A DNA stretch of 64,000 bases from DATIUV01 sp049322755 (GTDB lineage: Bacteria > Pseudomonadota > Gammaproteobacteria > Burkholderiales > UBA6910), in contig JBMOQX010000037.1 of NCBI GenBank assembly GCA_049322755.1, positions 221,281-285,280 on the forward strand, given 5' to 3'. Below the pieces are notes generated by a model. That model saw only the letters and a list, made by a program, of their open reading frames with translations, did no database searches and was not told the origin of the DNA. Numbering within the stretch: the first letter of the stretch is position 1; each line of letters opens with the position of its first letter. Positions 52,069 through 63,589 of the stretch are shown here, piece by piece. The position numbers and the translations under genes are program-made.

Positions 52069-53133
52069 TCAGTCCTTCGCTATCGGGTAGGACCCGAGGA
52101 TTTTCACGAACGCCGCGCGTTCGGCGAGCTCCGCCAGCGCGGCCGCCACCTTGGGATCGTCGCGGTGGCCTTCCACGTCGACATAGAAGACGTACTCCCA
52201 CAGCCCGGCGCGCGACGGGCGCGATTCCAGGCGCGTCATGCTCACGCCGTGGCGCGCCAGCGGGTCCAGCAGCTCGTGCACCGCGCCCGGCCGGTTCTGG
52301 GCGGACATCACCAGAGAGGTCTTGTCGCGCCCCGACACGCCGGCGTCCCGCGGGCCGATCACCAGGAAGCGGGTGGTGTTGCGCGGATCGTCCTCGATGT
52401 TGGCCGCCGCCACGCGCAGCCCGTAAGTCTCGCCCGCCCGCTGCGGCCCCACGGCGGCAGCGCCCGGGTCCTGCGCCGCCAGGCGCGCGGCCTCGCCGTT
52501 GCTCGACGCGCTGATGCGCTCCGCCCCGGGCAGGTTGGCCGCCAGCCAGCGCTGGCACTGGCCGAACGACTGGGGATGCGAATAGACCCGTGCCACCGCA
52601 CGGTAATCGTCGCCATTGAACAGCAGCGACTGGTGCACCGGCAGCATCACCTCGCCGCAGGCCTTCAAGGGCGTCGCCAGCAGCAGATCCAGCGTGCGCC
52701 CGACGGCGCCTTCGGTGGAATTCTCCACCGGGACCACGCCGTAATGGGCCTGACGCGACTCCACGCTGCGGAAAACGTCGTCGATGGTGGCGCACGGCAG
52801 GCGCTCCGCCGCCGTGCCGAAGCGCTTGATCGCGGCTTCCTCCGAAAAGGTGCCGCGCGGGCCCAGATAGGCGATGGCCATGGGCCGCTCCAGCGCACGG
52901 CACGCCGAGATGATCTCGACGAACAGGCGCTCCACCGCGTCGGCGCCGAGCGGCCCCGGATTCATCTGCCGCAGCCGGCACAACACCTGCGCCTCGCGCT
53001 CGGGGCGGTAGACTTCGCCGTCCTTGAGCGCCCCGATCTGCTCGGCGATGGAAGCGCGCTCGTTGAGCAGCTCCAGCAGCTTGGCATCGAGCGCGTCGAT
53101 GCGCTCCCGCAGCGGCTTGAGCGGGTCGTTCAC
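52069..53133 (-). CDS. pheA: Bifunctional chorismate mutase/prephenate dehydratase PheA
   Basis: This 354-residue protein has an N-terminal AroQ-type chorismate mutase (about 1-85, LRERIDALDAKLLELLNERA). The prephenate dehydratase follows (about 92-270, YLGPRGTFSEEAA, VPVENSTEGAVGRTLDLL). A C-terminal ACT domain (about 280-350, RPGAVHELLDPLARHGVSMTRLESRPSR) carries the ESRP phenylalanine-feedback motif. It is the committed enzyme of phenylalanine synthesis. Confidence 0.95.
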   Translation of the reverse strand: MNDPLKPLRERIDALDAKLLELLNERASIAEQIGALKDGEVYRPEREAQVLCRLRQMNPGPLGADAVERLFVEIISACRALERPMAIAYLGPRGTFSEEAAIKRFGTAAERLPCATIDDVFRSVESRQAHYGVVPVENSTEGAVGRTLDLLLATPLKACGEVMLPVHQSLLFNGDDYRAVARVYSHPQSFGQCQRWLAANLPGAERISASSNGEAARLAAQDPGAAAVGPQRAGETYGLRVAAANIEDDPRNTTRFLVIGPRDAGVSGRDKTSLVMSAQNRPGAVHELLDPLARHGVSMTRLESRPSRAGLWEYVFYVDVEGHRDDPKVAAALAELAERAAFVKILGSYPIAKD

Positions 53134-53194
53134 GGGCCCGCCTCCCCCGCAGTCTGCCCGTGGCGGACCGCCGTCGCGCGCATGATCGGTCGCC

Positions 53195-54388
53195 TCACGT
53201 CTCCCCTTTCTCCGCGGGCAGGTAGCGCACGCACAGCACGCCGGGGATGGCGGAGATCTCCTCGATCACCGGCGCCGGCGGCGCGCTGTCCAGGTCCACC
53301 ACCGTGTAGGCGATCTCGCCGCGCGACTTGTTCAGCATGTTGTGGATGTTGAGGCCGGCCCGGGCCATCGCCGTGGAGATCTGACCCACCATGTTGGGCA
53401 CGTTCCGGTTCGCCACCGCAATCCGAAACGCCGACTCGCGGGGCATCACCACGGACGGGAAATTGACGGCGTTCACGATGTTGCCGTTCTCCAGGTAGTC
53501 CATGACCTGGTCCACCGCCATGGCGGCGCAGTTCTCCTCCGCCTCTCCGGTGGACGCGCCCAGGTGCGGCAACGCCACCACCCGCGGGTGATGCTGGAGC
53601 CTGGCGTGGGGGAAGTCGGTGAGGAAGTAGCGCAACCGCTCCTCGGCGAAACCGGCCAGCACCGCCTCGGGGTCGACGATGCCGTCGCGGGCGAAGTTGA
53701 GCAGCACGCTGCCCGGCTTCATCTTGTGCACCCGCGCCGTGTCGATCAGGTTGCGCGTCGCCTCCAGCAGCGGCACGTGCAACGTGACGAAATCGGCGGC
53801 CTTCAGCAGGTCCTCCAGCGAGTGCGCCTTGCGCACCTGCGACGGCAGGCTCCAGGCCGCATCGACGGTGATCTCGGGATCGTAGCCCACCACCTTCATC
53901 CCAAGCTTGATGGCCGCGTCGGCCACCAGGCTGCCGATGGCGCCGAGGCCGACCACGCCGAGCGTGCGCCCCGGGAGCTCGAAGCCGGCGTACTGCTTCT
54001 TGCCCTCCTCCACCAGCTTGTGCAGCGTGGCGTCGTCGCCGTTCAGCCCGTCGGTGAAGCGGATCGCGGGCACCAGGTTGCGCGCCGCCATCAGCATCGC
54101 CGCCAGCACCAGCTCCTTGACCGCGTTGGCGTTGGCGCCCGGCGTGTTGAAAACCGGCACGCCGCGCCGGCTCATGGCCTCCACCGGAATGTTGTTGGTG
54201 CCCGCGCCGGCGCGGCCGATGGCGCGCACCGTCGCCGGGATCTCCATCTTCAGCATGTTGTGGGAGCGCACCAGGATCGCCTCCGGATCGGCGACGTGGG
54301 GCCCCACCACGTAACGTGCGCCGGGAAAGCGCTTGAGCCCGTGGGGCGAGATGCTGTTGAGCACCAGGATGTGGTGTCGTTCAGCCAT
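53195..54388 (-). CDS. serA: D-3-phosphoglycerate dehydrogenase SerA
   Basis: This roughly 397-residue dehydrogenase starts serine synthesis. It has NTPGANANAVKELVLAAML near residue 86, NAD-binding LGVVGLGAIGSLVADAAI near 147 and the catalytic His in ALPHLGASTGEAEENCA near 280. A C-terminal ACT domain (about 330-397, MVGQISTAMARAGLNIHNML) provides serine feedback. It is the short type without the extra ASB domain. ATG 54388 overlaps serC by eight bases. Confidence 0.94.
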   Translation of the reverse strand: MAERHHILVLNSISPHGLKRFPGARYVVGPHVADPEAILVRSHNMLKMEIPATVRAIGRAGAGTNNIPVEAMSRRGVPVFNTPGANANAVKELVLAAMLMAARNLVPAIRFTDGLNGDDATLHKLVEEGKKQYAGFELPGRTLGVVGLGAIGSLVADAAIKLGMKVVGYDPEITVDAAWSLPSQVRKAHSLEDLLKAADFVTLHVPLLEATRNLIDTARVHKMKPGSVLLNFARDGIVDPEAVLAGFAEERLRYFLTDFPHARLQHHPRVVALPHLGASTGEAEENCAAMAVDQVMDYLENGNIVNAVNFPSVVMPRESAFRIAVANRNVPNMVGQISTAMARAGLNIHNMLNKSRGEIAYTVVDLDSAPPAPVIEEISAIPGVLCVRYLPAEKGET

Positions 54389-55459
54389 GGCTCGCCGCGA
54401 ACTCGCGCATGAAATCCGCCAGCGCCTCGACGCCGGCCAGGGGCATGGCATTGTAGATCGACGCGCGCATGCCCCCCACCGAACGATGGCCCTTGAGCTG
54501 CACCAGGCCGCGGCCCTTGGCCTGCTTGAGGAAATCCTCGTCCAGCGCGGCGTCGCGCAGCGTGAACGGCACGTTCATGCGCGAGCGGTCGGCCTTCTCC
54601 ACCGGCGAGCAGTAGAAGTCGTTGCCGTCGATCAGGTCGTAGAGGATCCTGGCCTTGGCCGCGTTGTGCCGCTCCATCGCCGCCAGTCCGCCCTGCCGCT
54701 TGAGCCACTGGAACACCAGTCCGGCCACATACAGGGCGTAGGTGGGCGGCGTGTTCAGCATCGATTCGCTCTCGGCCTGGACCTTGTAGTCGAACACCCC
54801 CGGCGTTAAGGGAAGGGCCCGCCCCAGCAGGTCCTCGCGCACGATCACGATGGTGAGCCCCGCCGGCCCGATGTTCTTCTGCGCGCCGGCGTAGATCAAT
54901 CCGCAGCGCGACACGTCCATCGGCCGCGACAGGATGTGGGACGAGGCATCCACCACCAGCGGCACGTCGCCGGTTTCGGGAAACTCCTGGAACTCGACGC
55001 CGCCGATGGTTTCGTTGGAGGTGATGTGCACGTAGGCCGCCGCCGGATCGAGCTTCCAGCCGGCGCGCGACGGAACGTAGGTGAAATTCCGATCCTCGCT
55101 GCTGGCCGCGACGTTGACCTGGCAGTAACGCTTGGCCTCGGCCATGGCGCGCTTCGCCCAGTGCCCGGTGTGGACGTAGTCGGCTTTGGTGCGGTTGCCC
55201 AGAAGGTTCATCGGCACCAGCGCGAACTGGGCCGTGGCGCCTCCCTGGAGGAACAGCACCTTGTAACCGCTCGGGATAGCCAGCAGCTCGCGCAGGTCGG
55301 CTTCGGCCTGCTCGGCGATGGAAATGAACTCCTTGCCGCGGTGACTCATCTCCATGACCGACATGCCGCTGCCGTGCCAGTCCAGCATTTCGTCGCGGGC
55401 CTGGGTCAGCACTTCCTCGGGCAGCACCGCCGGCCCGGCGCTGAAGTTGTAGACGCGCG

Positions 55460-55463
<4 letters not shown>
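54381..55463 (-). CDS. serC: Phosphoserine aminotransferase SerC
   Basis: This 360-residue PLP enzyme starts RVYNFSAGPAVLPEEVL. It has GGATAQFALVPMNLL near residue 75 and the PLP Lys in IYAGAQKNIGPAGLTIVIV near 195. It converts 3-phosphohydroxypyruvate to phosphoserine and also serves pyridoxine synthesis. It overlaps the gyrA stop by four bases and is followed directly by serA. Confidence 0.95.
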
Positions 55464-58069
<2,606 letters not shown>

Positions 58070-58125
58070 CACGGTGAATTTATGGGGTTATTTGGCGCCG
58101 CAGCGGGGCTGCAAAAAAATGTTGC

Positions 58126-58134
58126 ATTCTAACA
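58126..58134 (-). promoter_or_regulatory. Extended -10 promoter element for gyrA
   Basis: Minus-strand TGTTAGAAT fits an extended -10 (TGn followed by TAGAAT, five of six). No good -35 is seen at the usual spacing. It lies about 57 bases upstream of the gyrA start. The rest of the 315-base gyrA/ompA gap holds the ompA promoter and no further gene that I can see. Confidence 0.45.
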
Positions 58135-58197
58135 CGCCGTCATCTCGCGACGCACTGCGCAGCCCCGTGATCGGACCGGCGCGGCGAACGCAAAGAG

Positions 58198-58227
58198 TTG
58201 ACATACCGAAGATTTCCGCTCGATAAT
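58198..58227 (+). promoter_or_regulatory. Sigma-70 promoter of the OmpA-family gene
   Basis: A perfect -35 TTGACA (58198-58203) is followed after 18 bases by GATAAT (58222-58227, five of six). Transcription would start near 58234, leaving a leader of about 150 bases before ATG 58385. Such a long leader is common for outer-membrane protein mRNAs that are controlled by small RNAs. Confidence 0.75.
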
Positions 58228-58384
58228 CCTGAAAACTCGCTGCGGCGGCTGTGGGTTTTGCACAGATCCGCTGGAATTCTGGGCTAAAAGGGGAGTAATT
58301 CGAGTCGTCACGGTTTCCGTCCCCACGGCGCTGAATCAAGTCGCGATTTCTCGTTTGTCATTCGGAAAAAGAAAGGTGCACAGG

Positions 58385-59083
58385 ATGAATCTTGTTTCTG
58401 CAAAAAGGATGATGTCGGGCCTGGCTATCGGCGCCGTCGCAGTGCTGGCCGGCTGCGCCGCGACCCCGCCGGGACCTGGCGAAGGGGACGCCTACCTGAA
58501 GGACTCTCGCGGCGTCGTCGCGCGCAACAGCACCGGTCTGTGCTGGCGCACCAGCTACTGGACGCCTGGGGCCGCCACTTGCGAGTGCGACAAGGACATC
58601 CTGCCCAAGGAGAAGTGCGAGCCGGCCGCTCCCAAGGCGGCGGCACCCGCGCCGTCTCCGGCCGCTCCGGCGCCTGCGCCTGCTCCCGCGCCGAAGATGA
58701 TGCCGGAAAAGGTCACCTTCTCGGCTGACGTCCTGTTCGACTTCGACAAGGCGGTGCTCAAGCTGGAAGGCAAGCAGGCGCTCGACAACTTCGTCGGCAA
58801 GCTGGGGGGCGTGAACTACGAAGTGATCGTGTCGGTGGGACATACCGACCGTATCGGCCCGGCCGACTACAACAAGAAGCTGTCCATGCGTCGTGCCGAG
58901 TCGGTCAAGGCCTACCTGGTCTCGAAGGGCATCCCGGCCAACAAGATCTATACCGACGGCAAGGGCAAGACCGATCCGGTGACCAAACCGGCGGACTGCA
59001 AGGGCAAGACCGGCAAGGCGCTGATCCAGTGCTACCAGCCGGATCGCCGTGTGGAAGTGGAAGTGGCCGGCACCCGCAAATAG
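58385..59083 (+). CDS. OmpA-family outer membrane protein
   Basis: This 232-residue protein has a lipoprotein-like signal (VAVLAGC, Cys about residue 23) and a region with a Cys-containing motif (TGLCWRTSYWTPGAATCECDKDILPKEKC). An Ala/Pro linker (about 88-115) follows, then a C-terminal OmpA peptidoglycan-binding domain (about 120-230, LFDFDKAVLKLEGK, GHTDRIGPADYNKKLSMRRAESVKAYLV). It tethers the outer membrane to the wall. GAAAGGTGCACAGG lies before ATG 58385. Confidence 0.92.
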   Translation: MNLVSAKRMMSGLAIGAVAVLAGCAATPPGPGEGDAYLKDSRGVVARNSTGLCWRTSYWTPGAATCECDKDILPKEKCEPAAPKAAAPAPSPAAPAPAPAPAPKMMPEKVTFSADVLFDFDKAVLKLEGKQALDNFVGKLGGVNYEVIVSVGHTDRIGPADYNKKLSMRRAESVKAYLVSKGIPANKIYTDGKGKTDPVTKPADCKGKTGKALIQCYQPDRRVEVEVAGTRK

Positions 59084-59110
59084 TAAAGCTGCGGACTTCC
59101 TGATCCGGAA

Positions 59111-59140
59111 AAAGCCCTGCCTTGCGCAGGGCTTTTTTTT
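59111..59140 (+). terminator. Rho-independent terminator after the OmpA-family gene
   Basis: AAAGCCCTGC and GCAGGGCTTT pair around CTTGC, followed by a run of T. It sits about 30 bases after the OmpA-family stop and immediately before the amidohydrolase gene. Confidence 0.88.
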
Positions 59141-59143
59141 GCT

Positions 59144-60487
59144 ATGAACTCGCACGAAGCCGTCGACACGCTGATCGAAGCGCGCTGGGTGGTGCCGGTG
59201 GAACCCGCCGGCGCCGTCTTGGACCGTCATGCCGTCGCGCTGCGGGAAGGGCAAATCGTCGCAGTCCTGCCGGAGTCCGAGGCCGCGATCCGGTTTGCGC
59301 CCGCCGAGCGCGTCATTCTCCAGGATCACGTGGTCCTCCCAGGGCTGGTGAACCTCCACACGCACGCCGCCATGACTCTGCTGCGCGGGCTGGCGGACGA
59401 TCTGCCCCTGATGGTTTGGCTGCGGGAGCACATCTGGCCGGCGGAGCAGCGCTTCGTCACGCCGGAGTTCGTCCGGGACGGCACGCTGCTGGCGTGCGCG
59501 GAGATGCTGCAAGGCGGCGTCACCTGTTTCAACGACATGTATTTCTATCCCGAGGCCGCCGCCGAGGCCGCGTTGCAAGCGGGAATGCGCGCGGCTTTGG
59601 GGATGATCCTGGTGGATTTCCCCACCCCCTACGCCGCCGACGCCGACGCCTACCTGACCAAGGGCCTGGCGATGCGCGACGCCTACCGCGAGCACCCGCT
59701 GCTGTCGTTTTGCATGGCACCGCACGCGCCGTACACGGTGAGCGACCGCAGCTTCGAGAAGCTGCTGACTTACGCCGAGCAGCTCCAGATACCGGTGCAC
59801 GTGCACCTGCACGAAACCCGCGACGAGGTCGAGGCCGGCGTCTCCCACCACGGGTGCCGGCCCCTGGCCAGGCTGGAGCGTCTCGGCCTGCTCGGACCGG
59901 GCCTGATCGCGGTGCACATGGTCCACCTGAGCGCCGAGGAAATCGCCCTGGTGGCGGCGCGAAACTGCAACGTTGCCCATTGCCCGTCCTCCAACCTCAA
60001 ACTCGCCAGCGGTTTCGCACCCCTGGCGGAGTTGCTGGCGCAGGGCGTCAACGTCGGGCTCGGCACGGACGGCACGGCCAGCAACAATCGCCTCGACGTG
60101 TTTCAGGAAATGCGCACCGCGGCGCTCCTCGCCAAGGCCGTGAGCGGCCGCGCCGATGCGGTGCCGGCCCAGCAGGCGCTCGAAATGGCGACCCTCGGCG
60201 GCGCCCGGGCGCTGGGACTGGACCGGCGCATCGGCTCCCTGGTGGCGGGTAAGGCGGCGGATATCGTTGCCGTGAACCTGGCCAGCCCGGCGCTGTCTCC
60301 CTGCTACGATCCGATCTCGCACCTGGTCTACGTGGCCGGACGCGCCGACGTCAGCGACGTCTGGGTGGCCGGAAGGCGCCAGGTGCGGGACGGCCAACTC
60401 ACCACGCTGGACATCCGGGACTTGGGCGCCCGGGCGGCTCGCTGGAGCCGCCGCATCGCCGAAGCGGATGCCGGAGAAAGCCCGTGA
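59144..60487 (+). CDS. Amidohydrolase, 5'-methylthioadenosine/S-adenosylhomocysteine deaminase type (TRZ/ATZ family)
   Basis: This 447-residue metal-dependent deaminase has VLPGLVNLHTHAAMTLLRGLADDLPLMVWL near residue 65 with two metal His residues. PVHVHLHETRDEVE lies near 215, LIAVHMVHLS near 250, VAHCPSSNLKLASG near 278 and LGTDGTASNNRLDVFQEM near 308. It belongs to the MtaD/TrzA group and probably deaminates methylthioadenosine or a related purine nucleoside. Its stop overlaps ubiG by four bases, so it is co-expressed with ubiG and gph. Confidence 0.88.
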   Translation: MNSHEAVDTLIEARWVVPVEPAGAVLDRHAVALREGQIVAVLPESEAAIRFAPAERVILQDHVVLPGLVNLHTHAAMTLLRGLADDLPLMVWLREHIWPAEQRFVTPEFVRDGTLLACAEMLQGGVTCFNDMYFYPEAAAEAALQAGMRAALGMILVDFPTPYAADADAYLTKGLAMRDAYREHPLLSFCMAPHAPYTVSDRSFEKLLTYAEQLQIPVHVHLHETRDEVEAGVSHHGCRPLARLERLGLLGPGLIAVHMVHLSAEEIALVAARNCNVAHCPSSNLKLASGFAPLAELLAQGVNVGLGTDGTASNNRLDVFQEMRTAALLAKAVSGRADAVPAQQALEMATLGGARALGLDRRIGSLVAGKAADIVAVNLASPALSPCYDPISHLVYVAGRADVSDVWVAGRRQVRDGQLTTLDIRDLGARAARWSRRIAEADAGESP

Positions 60488-61179
60488 TCAACGTCGATCC
60501 CCTCGAGCTGGAAAAATTCAACCAGCTGGCCCACCGCTGGTGGGATCCCCACAGCGAATTCAAGCCGCTGCACGACATCAATCCGCTGCGGCTGGACCTC
60601 ATCGATGAAACCGCTGGCCTCGACGGCAAGCGGGTGCTGGACGTCGGCTGCGGCGGGGGCATCCTGGCCGAGAGCATGACCGAGCGCGGCGCCCATGTGG
60701 TCGGCATCGACATGGGCGAGAAGCCGCTCAAGGTGGCCCAGCTGCACCTGCTGGAGTCGGGACGCCAGGTGGACTACCGGCACACCTCGGTGGAGCAGAT
60801 CGCGGCCGACGGCGCCGAGGCCTTCGACGTGGTGACCTGCATGGAGATGCTGGAGCACGTGCCCGATCCGGCCAGCACCGTGGCGGCCTGCGCCCGGGTG
60901 ACGCGGCCCGGCGGCCACGTGTTCTTCTCCACCATCAACCGCAACCCGAAGTCGTTTCTCTTCGCCATCGTCGGCGCCGAGTACGTGCTGCGGCTGCTGC
61001 CGCGGGGCACCCACGAGTACGCCAAGCTGATCAAGCCGTCGGAACTGGCGCGCATGTGCCGGGACGCCGGGCTTGACGTCGTGAGAACGGTGGGCCTCAC
61101 CTACAACCCGTTCGCCAGAACCTACCGCCTGGGGCGCGACACCGACGTCAACTACATCGCGATCACGCGCAAGCCGTGA
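60484..61179 (+). CDS. ubiG: Ubiquinone biosynthesis O-methyltransferase UbiG
   Basis: This 231-residue SAM-dependent enzyme performs both O-methylations of ubiquinone synthesis. Family features are VDPLELEKFNQLAHRWWDP at the start, VLDVGCGGGILAESM near residue 49, VTCMEMLEHVPDP near 118 and HVFFSTINRNPKSFLFAIVGAEYVL near 150. The GTG start overlaps the amidohydrolase stop, and its own stop overlaps the gph ATG by one base. Confidence 0.95.
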   Translation: MINVDPLELEKFNQLAHRWWDPHSEFKPLHDINPLRLDLIDETAGLDGKRVLDVGCGGGILAESMTERGAHVVGIDMGEKPLKVAQLHLLESGRQVDYRHTSVEQIAADGAEAFDVVTCMEMLEHVPDPASTVAACARVTRPGGHVFFSTINRNPKSFLFAIVGAEYVLRLLPRGTHEYAKLIKPSELARMCRDAGLDVVRTVGLTYNPFARTYRLGRDTDVNYIAITRKP

Positions 61180-61829
61180 TGGCGACAGCCGCCGTACTTT
61201 TCGATCTCGACGGGACGCTGGCGGACACCGCCCCGGATCTGGGCGGCGCGCTGAACCGGCAGCGCGGGCGCCGCGGGCTCGCGCCGCTTGCCATCGCGCA
61301 GATCCGTCCGCACGCATCGGCCGGAGCCCGCGGCCTGCTGGCGGTCGGCTTCGGCCTGAAGCCGGGCGATGCCGAATTCGAACCGATGCGGGAGGAATTC
61401 CTGGCGCTGTATCGCGAGCGGTTGTGCGAGGAGACGCGGCTGTTTCCCGGGATGCCGGAGCTGCTGGACGAACTGGAACGCCGCGGTGTCGGCTGGGGCA
61501 TCGTCACCAACAAGCCCGAGCGTTTCACCCTGCCGCTGCTGGATGCGTTGGCCCTCGCCGAACGCGCGGCCTGCGTCGTGAGCGGCGACACCTGCCCTCA
61601 ACCCAAACCGCACCCGGGCCCCCTGCTGGCCGCCTCCGAGCGCATGGGCGTGGATCCGACCGATTGCATTTACGTCGGCGACGACGAGCGCGACACGCGC
61701 GCCAGCCTGGCGGCCGGGATGCGTTCCATCGTCGCGTGCTACGGCTACCTCGGGGATGGCCGTCCCTGGCGGGAGTGGGGAGCGCACGGCGGCATCGATC
61801 GCCCGCAAGAACTCATCGTGCACCTCTGA
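61179..61829 (+). CDS. gph: Phosphoglycolate phosphatase-type HAD hydrolase
   Basis: This roughly 216-residue HAD-family phosphatase has motif I FDLDGTLADTAPDLGGALN at residues 8-26. Motif II lies in GIVTNKPERFT and the acidic motif in YVGDDERDTRAS. It sits in the ubiG-gph position common to betaproteobacteria. The cap domain is a little short of the usual 220-230 residues. It probably removes phosphate from 2-phosphoglycolate. ATG 61179 lies within TGATG after ubiG. Confidence 0.9.
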   Translation: MATAAVLFDLDGTLADTAPDLGGALNRQRGRRGLAPLAIAQIRPHASAGARGLLAVGFGLKPGDAEFEPMREEFLALYRERLCEETRLFPGMPELLDELERRGVGWGIVTNKPERFTLPLLDALALAERAACVVSGDTCPQPKPHPGPLLAASERMGVDPTDCIYVGDDERDTRASLAAGMRSIVACYGYLGDGRPWREWGAHGGIDRPQELIVHL

Positions 61830-61864
61830 GAACGACCCCCGGGCAAGGCCGCGCCGGAAACTTC

Positions 61865-62779
61865 TCAGGTCCGGTACAGCGAGCGGCGGTCGCGGGAGAA
61901 ACGGATCATGTCGTCGGACCAGGTCTCGCTTTTCTGCCCGGTCCAGATCGCCCCGGCCCCGTCCAGCAGCAGTTCCCGGCGCAGCAGGTGCACTTCCCGC
62001 CCGTCGTCGAATTCCACCAGCGTGCCGTTGATGCTGCGATCCACCAGGAAGAAATCGGTGCCTTCGATGCGGATCACGGCGTGCTCGCGGGAGGCGAACC
62101 GGGTCTCGACGACCACGTCGCACTTGGCGCTGCGCCCGATGAGGATGCTGGGCCGCAGGTGATCGAGGCGGATGGCGCGGTTGCGCCATGCCACCATCAT
62201 CCCGCCGCTGTCCTCGGGCAGCAGGCGCTGGCTGTCCAGATTGACGTCGGTGATTTCCTTGCGGTCGGTCTTCCACAGCACCTGGTAGATGGCGATTTCG
62301 CGCGCCGATCCTTTCACCCGCGCCCGGAAGATCGAACGCGAGCAGGCCTTGAGGGGGTCGCTCAGCTGGCGGTAGGTCTGGTCGGTGGTGAGGATCTGCT
62401 CGGGCGCCGCCATGTCGGTCAGGTAGGCGGACAAATTCACGGTATCGCCGTAGACATCGCCGTGATCGCGCACCACGCTGCCGAAATGCAGGCCGATGTG
62501 CACGCGTACCGAGTGCCCGTCGAAGGAACTCACCGCCGCGTCGGCCTGAATGGCGCTGGCGGCCAGCACCGCGGCGTCGGCGGAAGCGAACGTGCACAGC
62601 GCCGCGTCACCCACCGTTTTCACCAACCGGCCGCCATGGTCGTTGGCCAGCACCGTACAGCGCAGCATGAACGCCTCGACGATGCCGCGTGCGACGCGGT
62701 CACCGAGCCGCGCATAAAGGCTCGTGCTTCCCGAAATATCGGCGAACAGGACTGCGACCGGAGTGCCTTCTTCGGGCAT
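61865..62779 (-). CDS. Class III adenylate/guanylate cyclase with FHA domain
   Basis: This 304-residue protein has an N-terminal cyclase catalytic domain (about 1-170: VAVLFADISGSTSLYARLGD with a metal Asp, KTVGDAALCTFAS with the conserved Lys and Asp, and GDVYGDTVNLSAYL). A C-terminal FHA phosphothreonine-binding domain follows (about 215-295: ILIGRSAKCDVVVETRFASREHAVI, DRSINGT). It makes cAMP or cGMP and links it to Ser/Thr phosphorylation. Met 62779 gives the usual start just before the domain; an ATG at 62866 adds 29 unrelated-looking residues. Confidence 0.85.
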   Translation of the reverse strand: MPEEGTPVAVLFADISGSTSLYARLGDRVARGIVEAFMLRCTVLANDHGGRLVKTVGDAALCTFASADAAVLAASAIQADAAVSSFDGHSVRVHIGLHFGSVVRDHGDVYGDTVNLSAYLTDMAAPEQILTTDQTYRQLSDPLKACSRSIFRARVKGSAREIAIYQVLWKTDRKEITDVNLDSQRLLPEDSGGMMVAWRNRAIRLDHLRPSILIGRSAKCDVVVETRFASREHAVIRIEGTDFFLVDRSINGTLVEFDDGREVHLLRRELLLDGAGAIWTGQKSETWSDDMIRFSRDRRSLYRT

Positions 62780-62812
62780 ATTCTCGACGGCTCTATAACT
62801 CGATGAAAATTG

Positions 62813-62841
62813 GAGACATTTGCTGGTCGAGATGGTATCAT
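62813..62841 (+). promoter_or_regulatory. Possible sigma-70 promoter of the tmRNA gene
   Basis: GAGACA (four of six) and TATCAT (five of six) are spaced by 17 bases. A start near 62848 would give a precursor with about 70 extra 5' bases, trimmed by RNase P at 62918. Confidence 0.4.
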
Positions 62842-62917
62842 CGTATGAACTTGGCGCCAAATCCATGGTCTAAAGTTGGTTTAGGACAGCGCCAGGCAGC
62901 ACGGCAACGGATTTCAA

Positions 62918-63290
62918 GGGGGCGACCTGGTTTCGACGTGGGTCGCGAAGCTGTCCAGGGCATGCCGAGGTCCAGTCACCTCGTAAATCCGCTGGAAAAA
63001 GACAGTCGCCAACGACGACCGTTACGCTCTGGCCGCCTAACACCGGCCGGACCCTGCCCCAGCATTCCCGTGGGCTGGATCGGAGGCCGCAAGGCTGAAG
63101 AACGCAGGGTCATAGACATGGGATCGTGTCGGGAGACTGCCGCTGGTACCGACACTAAATTGAGGCGGACCGCCTTCCCCGAGCCTGTCGATCGGCGCCT
63201 GGAGGGTTAAATCCAAATGATCGAACTAAGCATGTAGTCCTGGCTGTGTAGGGCTTGCGGACGCGGGTTCGATTCCCGCCGCCTCCACCA
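62918..63290 (+). ncRNA. ssrA: Transfer-messenger RNA (tmRNA), tag ANDDRYALAA
   Basis: The 5' end GGGGGCG pairs with CGCCTCC before the terminal ACCA (one G-U pair), forming the tRNA-like acceptor stem. CTGGTTTCGACGTGG near the start and GGGTTCGATTCCCGCC near the end are the D-like and T-arm regions. The tag frame starts at GCC 63008 and reads A-NDDRYALAA-stop (63038-63040), close to the betaproteobacterial ANDERFALAA/ANDENYALAA types. With SmpB it rescues stalled ribosomes and marks products for ClpXP. The RNA is one piece and not permuted. Confidence 0.97.
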
Positions 63291-63297
63291 ATATATA

Positions 63298-63328
63298 AAG
63301 GTCAACCGTTCTCGGTTGGCCTTTTTTC
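63298..63328 (+). terminator. Rho-independent terminator after tmRNA
   Basis: GGTCAACCG and CGGTTGGCC form a stem (one G-U pair) with a TTCT loop, followed by six T. It lies eight bases after the mature tmRNA end. Confidence 0.85.
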
Positions 63329-63589
63329 TTGCGCGCTCCCGCGTGTTCGCGGGGACTTCTGCGGATTCCTGCGGACTTCCTTCCCCGGTCGTCTCGCCCA
63401 CCTCGGGCCGCATTTCGCTGTCTCCGCGCCGATTTTCTCTCCGGCCTCGCTCCTTGCCGAAGTGCCGAAGTCCGCAAAGGCCGCCGAAGGCACCATTCCG
63501 AAACAAGACGTTACGTGCTGACCGATCAATCGGTTGGATGACAGCATCGCCTACCCGAAGGAAACTGCTTGGGCCTCGGTTCGATGTGC
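63329..63589. other. Non-coding stretch between tmRNA and ynfA
   Basis: About 260 bases hold no gene I can support. Several short open frames on both strands have no recognisable features. The region contains imperfect repeats of GCGGACTTC/GCGGATTCC near 63356-63380. The 3' end of tmRNA genes is a frequent integration site, so this could be scar tissue, but no integrase or clear att repeat is seen. Confidence 0.5.

Noticed and set aside
58358..60397. A 679-residue minus-strand frame over the OmpA-family and amidohydrolase genes.
   Set aside because: It crosses a strong terminator and two genes with clear motifs on the plus strand; no protein family signature is visible in it.
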